Position numbers and translations under genes: made by a program
The notes under the pieces: model-generated
The model's input: only the letters and a program-made list of their open reading frames with translations
The model's database searches: none
Told to the model about the DNA's origin: nothing
Part shown: one piece after another, positions 62,130 to 64,000 of the stretch
Numbering within the stretch: position 1 is the first letter of the stretch
How the letters are laid out: every line of letters starts with the position of its first letter
Origin: Natronoflexus pectinivorans
GTDB taxonomy: Bacteria; Bacteroidota; Bacteroidia; Bacteroidales; Marinilabiliaceae
Direction: 5' to 3'
Assembly: GCF_004345615.1 (NCBI RefSeq)
Contig: NZ_SLWK01000005.1
Coordinates: 235,536-299,535, forward strand
Length of the DNA stretch: 64,000 nt

Positions 62130-62918
62130 CTATAGAATATTTTTCAAAACCCTCAAAACACCATTCTCATTATTGTCGTACTCAGTTATAAAACGGGATG
62201 CTTTGATGATTTCCGGATGTGCATTCTTCATGGCATAACTGTGCATTGCTGTTTGCATCATTTCCAAATCGTTAAGGTAATCGCCAAATACCATGGTCTC
62301 TTCTGGTTTAATGTTGAGCTTTGTCTGGATGGTTTCAATGGCTTTACCTTTGCTGGCTGTATTATTAAACACATCCATCCACTCTTTCCCTGATACTACA
62401 ACTTTGAGTTGGCCATTGCTGTGTTTCAAAAAATGTTGATAGCTGTTCTCTTCAGCAATTCTGTAATCGAACATGCCCAATTTTAGCACGGTATCTTCTA
62501 CCTGTGTTAAATCCTTTACCAACTTCAGACGACCATAATACTTGCCGGTTTCCTGCACAAATTTTTCATTTGTACACTCAATATAAGCGCTGTTTTTACA
62601 ACAGAGCACGATTTCAGCATCATTAATCTCCCGGCCTGTTTTTATTAGCTCCGTTGCATGACCAAAATCAAGTGAATCCACATGTATCTCTTCGTCCCGA
62701 TGGCGAACGTAAGTCCCATTTTCGGCAATAAACAGCGTTTGATGCCTGATGGCATCAAACATATCCTCCATGGTGTAATACTGCCGGCCACTGGCCAAGG
62801 CAAATAGAATTCCTTTATCAATGAGTTTTTTATGAATCTCCCAAAACTCTGTCGGCAACTCCTTTTTGTCATTTAATAATGTGCCATCCAGATCAGATAC
62901 TATCAGTTTTATATTCAT
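62130..62918 (-). CDS. Cof-type HAD superfamily phosphatase
   Basis: From the ATG at 62918 this is a 262-residue cytoplasmic HAD hydrolase. Motif I is LIVSDLDGTLLND (nucleophile Asp), motif II is LASGRQYYTM, and motif IV is MVFGDYLNDLEMM. The C2B cap lies between, as in Cof/YbiV proteins that dephosphorylate sugar phosphates or flavin mononucleotide. The frame is open to 62999, but the added residues are not conserved in style. It is a monocistronic gene, and the substrate is not predictable. Confidence 0.9.
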   Translation of the reverse strand: MNIKLIVSDLDGTLLNDKKELPTEFWEIHKKLIDKGILFALASGRQYYTMEDMFDAIRHQTLFIAENGTYVRHRDEEIHVDSLDFGHATELIKTGREINDAEIVLCCKNSAYIECTNEKFVQETGKYYGRLKLVKDLTQVEDTVLKLGMFDYRIAEENSYQHFLKHSNGQLKVVVSGKEWMDVFNNTASKGKAIETIQTKLNIKPEETMVFGDYLNDLEMMQTAMHSYAMKNAHPEIIKASRFITEYDNNENGVLRVLKNIL

Positions 62919-63198
62919 TGTAAATGTGTTAATCAAAAAAATAAGATTCCTGTTATTACAGGAATCAGCGAAATTAACCAACCTTGTGTTGGGGAACAAA
63001 TTAATTAACCTTGTTTATGTAATTTTTCTGATATAGAAACATTTAGTCCTTAAAACAAAGACAAACTGCTTCTATAGCAGAATAGTTCAATGCAAAAATG
63101 AAAGACTTCGGAAGACAGGTACGAGGTGTTGTTGACATGAAGTTCTTCCTCCATAAATTGTGTAAAATTTATGTTTACCCAACTTTTGGTAGTGATCC
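62919..63198. other. gap before the tRNA-Asn/GIY-YIG locus
   Basis: About 280 bp of A/T-rich DNA with no clear gene or hairpin. It ends at the first 77-bp direct repeat, so it marks the left border of the repeat region. Confidence 0.4.
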
Positions 63199-63275
63199 TA
63201 GATCATGGGGTTAAATTTTAGGGTAAAAAAAATCCTACACTTAAAAAAATGTAGGATTTTTGGCTCCTCAGGTAG
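63199..63275. repeat. left 77-bp direct repeat (tRNA-Asn 3' end, terminator, ORF-start bases)
   Basis: Identical over 77 bases to 63683-63759. On the minus strand it carries the tRNA 3' end with encoded CCA, the terminator, and ATGATCTA, the bases that start the nuclease gene in the other copy. Here the frame ends at once (ATG ATC TAG), so only the border of a second unit remains. Confidence 0.85.
63229..63260 (-). terminator. terminator hairpin in the left direct repeat
   Basis: Arms AAAATCCTACA / TGTAGGATTTT around a ten-base loop. It is the same hairpin as at 63713-63744 and ends transcription after the broken tRNA-Asn copy. Confidence 0.7.
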
Positions 63276-63376
63276 TCCCGAGCATTCGGGATGAACCGGA
63301 GCATGTCCCGATGAAATCGGGAACCTACGGATTAATCCCGAGTACTCGGGACCGCTCTAAGCAACCGATAGAGAAC
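63261..63376 (-). pseudogene. broken tRNA-Asn copy carrying three palindromes
   Basis: On the minus strand the 3' end (CTACCTGAGGAGCCA), the anticodon-stem 3' side (TTAATCCGTAGG) and the D/anticodon 5' side (TTAGAGCGG) match the intact gene. The T-arm is replaced by two palindromes (63276-63291 and 63306-63322) with a short GGTTCA link, and the anticodon by a third (63336-63351). The 5' half (63361-63376) is diverged. It cannot fold as a tRNA, having lost the anticodon and T-arm. Confidence 0.8.
63276..63351. repeat. three TCCCGA...TCGGGA palindromes in the broken tRNA-Asn
   Basis: TCCCGAGCATTCGGGA (63276-63291), TCCCGATGAAATCGGGA (63306-63322) and TCCCGAGTACTCGGGA (63336-63351, perfect). 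All have the same outer arms and different centres. Their borders fall exactly at points where the tRNA match stops and resumes. Confidence 0.85.
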
Positions 63377-63378
63377 TA

Positions 63379-63690
63379 TTATTGCGACTTAGAAAGTGCC
63401 GAACTCATAAGTTTCTCAATAAATTCTATATCCTTCTGATTTGCAATGAGTGATTCTATAAAATTTCTTGATTTCTGCTGTTTGATAAATCTTTCTAGTT
63501 TCATGGCTTCCCCTCGATCCTGAGACACCTCTATATGTGCAACAATTCGCCAAGGTAAATATTTTGAAGTATACTTGGTCTGAACCTCTGGATTGTTGTG
63601 TTCATATAACCGCTTTTCAACATTTCCGGTATGACCAATGTAATAACGATCTGAGGTGTCGGAATACAAAATGTAAACAGAGTAGATCAT
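63379..63690 (-). CDS. small GIY-YIG nuclease domain protein
   Basis: A 103-residue single-domain GIY-YIG protein (UPF0213-like). YSVYILYSDTSDRYYIGHTG has the two conserved strands with the Tyr and Gly residues. The Arg in NVEKRLYEHN and the Glu in GEAMKLERFIKQQK are the expected catalytic residues. It starts inside the 77-bp repeat, 54 bp after the tRNA-Asn 3' end, and on the same strand, so it may depend on read-through past the tRNA terminator. Its place between tRNA copies resembles a selfish nuclease tied to a tRNA site, but many family members are stand-alone proteins of unknown role. Confidence 0.88.
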   Translation of the reverse strand: MIYSVYILYSDTSDRYYIGHTGNVEKRLYEHNNPEVQTKYTSKYLPWRIVAHIEVSQDRGEAMKLERFIKQQKSRNFIESLIANQKDIEFIEKLMSSALSKSQ

Positions 63691-63759
63691 GGGGTTAAAT
63701 TTTAGGGTAAAAAAAATCCTACACTTAAAAAAATGTAGGATTTTTGGCTCCTCAGGTAG
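63683..63759. repeat. right 77-bp direct repeat
   Basis: A perfect copy of 63199-63275, offset by 484 bases. It spans the first bases of the GIY-YIG gene, the tRNA terminator and the 3' end of the intact tRNA-Asn. With the left copy it bounds a 484-bp unit made of nuclease gene plus tRNA. Confidence 0.9.
63713..63744 (-). terminator. terminator of tRNA-Asn
   Basis: Eleven-base arms AAAATCCTACA / TGTAGGATTTT with T-run on the minus strand, directly after the tRNA CCA end. Confidence 0.75.
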
Positions 63760-63821
63760 GACTTGAACCTACGACCTACGGATTAACAGTCCGCCGCTCT
63801 AACCAACTGAGCTACTGAGGA
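63745..63821 (-). tRNA. tRNA-Asn(GUU) with encoded CCA
   Basis: On the minus strand: acceptor TCCTCAG / CTGAGGA, D-arm GTAGCTCAGTTGGTTAGAGC, anticodon region GCGGACTGTTAATCCGTAGG with GTT, and T-arm GTAGGTTCAAGTCCTAC. Discriminator G and CCA are encoded, unlike the tRNA-Leu in this window. It is followed by a terminator and the GIY-YIG gene, and preceded (to the right) by truncated copies of its own 5' half. Confidence 0.96.
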
Positions 63822-63876
63822 ATATTGATTTCATTAAATTATTATACTTGCTTGGTTTATCTTTATAAACCGGATT

Positions 63877-63932
63877 CCTACGGATTAATCCCGAGCACTC
63901 GGGACCGCTATAACCAACTGAGCTACTGAGGA
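63877..63932 (-). pseudogene. truncated tRNA-Asn copy with palindrome at the anticodon
   Basis: On the minus strand: the complete 5' acceptor strand, D-arm and anticodon 5' side (ending TTATAGCGG), then the palindrome 63889-63904 in place of CGGACTG, then TTAATCCGTAGG, and nothing of the T-arm or 3' acceptor. It cannot form a tRNA. The junctions at the palindrome are the same as in the left broken copy. Confidence 0.8.
63889..63904. repeat. TCCCGAG-CA-CTCGGGA palindrome at the anticodon position
   Basis: Seven-base perfect arms. It sits between GGATTAA and CCGCTATAACC, exactly as the palindrome at 63336-63351 sits in the left copy. Confidence 0.85.
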
Positions 63933-64000
63933 ATATTGATTTCATTAAATTATTATACTTGCTTGGTTTATCTTTATAAACCGGATTCCTACGGATTAAT

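Larger units (their letters stand above)
63801..64000. repeat. 111-bp tandem repeat with tRNA 5' half and palindrome
   Basis: Unit one is 63801-63911. Unit two starts at 63912 and is cut by the window end after 89 bases, all identical to unit one. Each unit holds a tRNA-Asn 5' half, a spacer with a GGTTTAT-CTTT-ATAAACC hairpin, the anticodon-stem 3' side and a TCCCGAG-type palindrome. The array probably continues past the window. Confidence 0.88.

Noticed and set aside
63261..63376. Intron-containing functional tRNA-Asn
   Set aside because: Removing the palindromes does not restore the missing anticodon and T-arm bases, and the 5' half is diverged, so it is a pseudogene.
63199..64000. CRISPR array or insertion sequence
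   Set aside because: The 77-bp and 111-bp repeats are explained by tRNA-Asn pieces, terminators and palindromes. There are no short regular repeats with unique spacers, no Cas genes, no transposase and no terminal inverted repeats.

Overview
The window looks like part of a Bacteroidota chromosome, most likely a marine or anaerobic member of the Marinilabiliales or a relative. This is inferred from family content, not from a database search. Supporting signs are a SusC/SusD-type glycan locus with a hybrid two-component regulator, type IX secretion C-terminal sorting domains, Bacteroidota-only families (DUF6452, DUF6048, DUF3108), and recurrent TAnnTTTG promoter -7 elements with no Shine-Dalgarno dependence. 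Fermentative pyruvate formate-lyase genes (pflB, pflA, focA) point to anaerobic growth.

Layout. 1-3.5 kb: an outer-membrane barrel fragment, a histidine-rich membrane protein and a ZnuD-like TonB-dependent receptor, perhaps a metal-uptake group. 3.7-8.4 kb: a YgjP-type metallopeptidase, then a minus-strand surface-sugar operon (polysaccharide deacetylase-like, aminotransferase, acetyltransferase, dehydrogenase) matching the WlbA/B/C steps to a UDP-2,3-diacetamido sugar acid. 8.5-12.3 kb: metK, a gene-poor stretch with hairpin repeats and a decayed IS1634-type transposase, recO and tRNA-Leu(CAA). 12.6-24.5 kb: a LamG/type IX protein, a hybrid histidine kinase facing an RsbU-type phosphatase, and housekeeping genes (efp, cvpA-like, tyrS, frr, larE, sfsA).

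24.6-44.3 kb is a mannan-type polysaccharide utilization locus. In transcription order on the minus strand it encodes SusC, SusD, a surface glycan-binding lipoprotein, a GH26 mannanase lipoprotein, an exported metallo-beta-lactamase-fold hydrolase, a GH5 enzyme with a discoidin-like module and type IX signal, and a GH2 lipoprotein exo-glycosidase. A divergent 1363-residue hybrid two-component sensor probably detects the released oligosaccharide and activates the locus. The MBL-fold enzyme is not a standard component of such loci.

44.3-62.9 kb: DUF3108, tsaB, a five-gene MacAB-TolC-like export operon, the pflB-pflA-focA operon, a pair of M16 peptidases (one with and one without the zinc motif), the DUF6452/DUF6048 pair and a Cof-type HAD phosphatase.

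63.2-64.0 kb is the oddest part. An intact tRNA-Asn(GUU) is followed by a small GIY-YIG nuclease gene bounded by perfect 77-bp direct repeats that carry the tRNA 3' end and its terminator. Around it lie broken tRNA-Asn copies in which short palindromes of the form TCCCGA...TCGGGA replace the anticodon and T-arm regions, plus a 111-bp tandem repeat that runs off the window. The same palindrome type also occurs near 3.6 kb.
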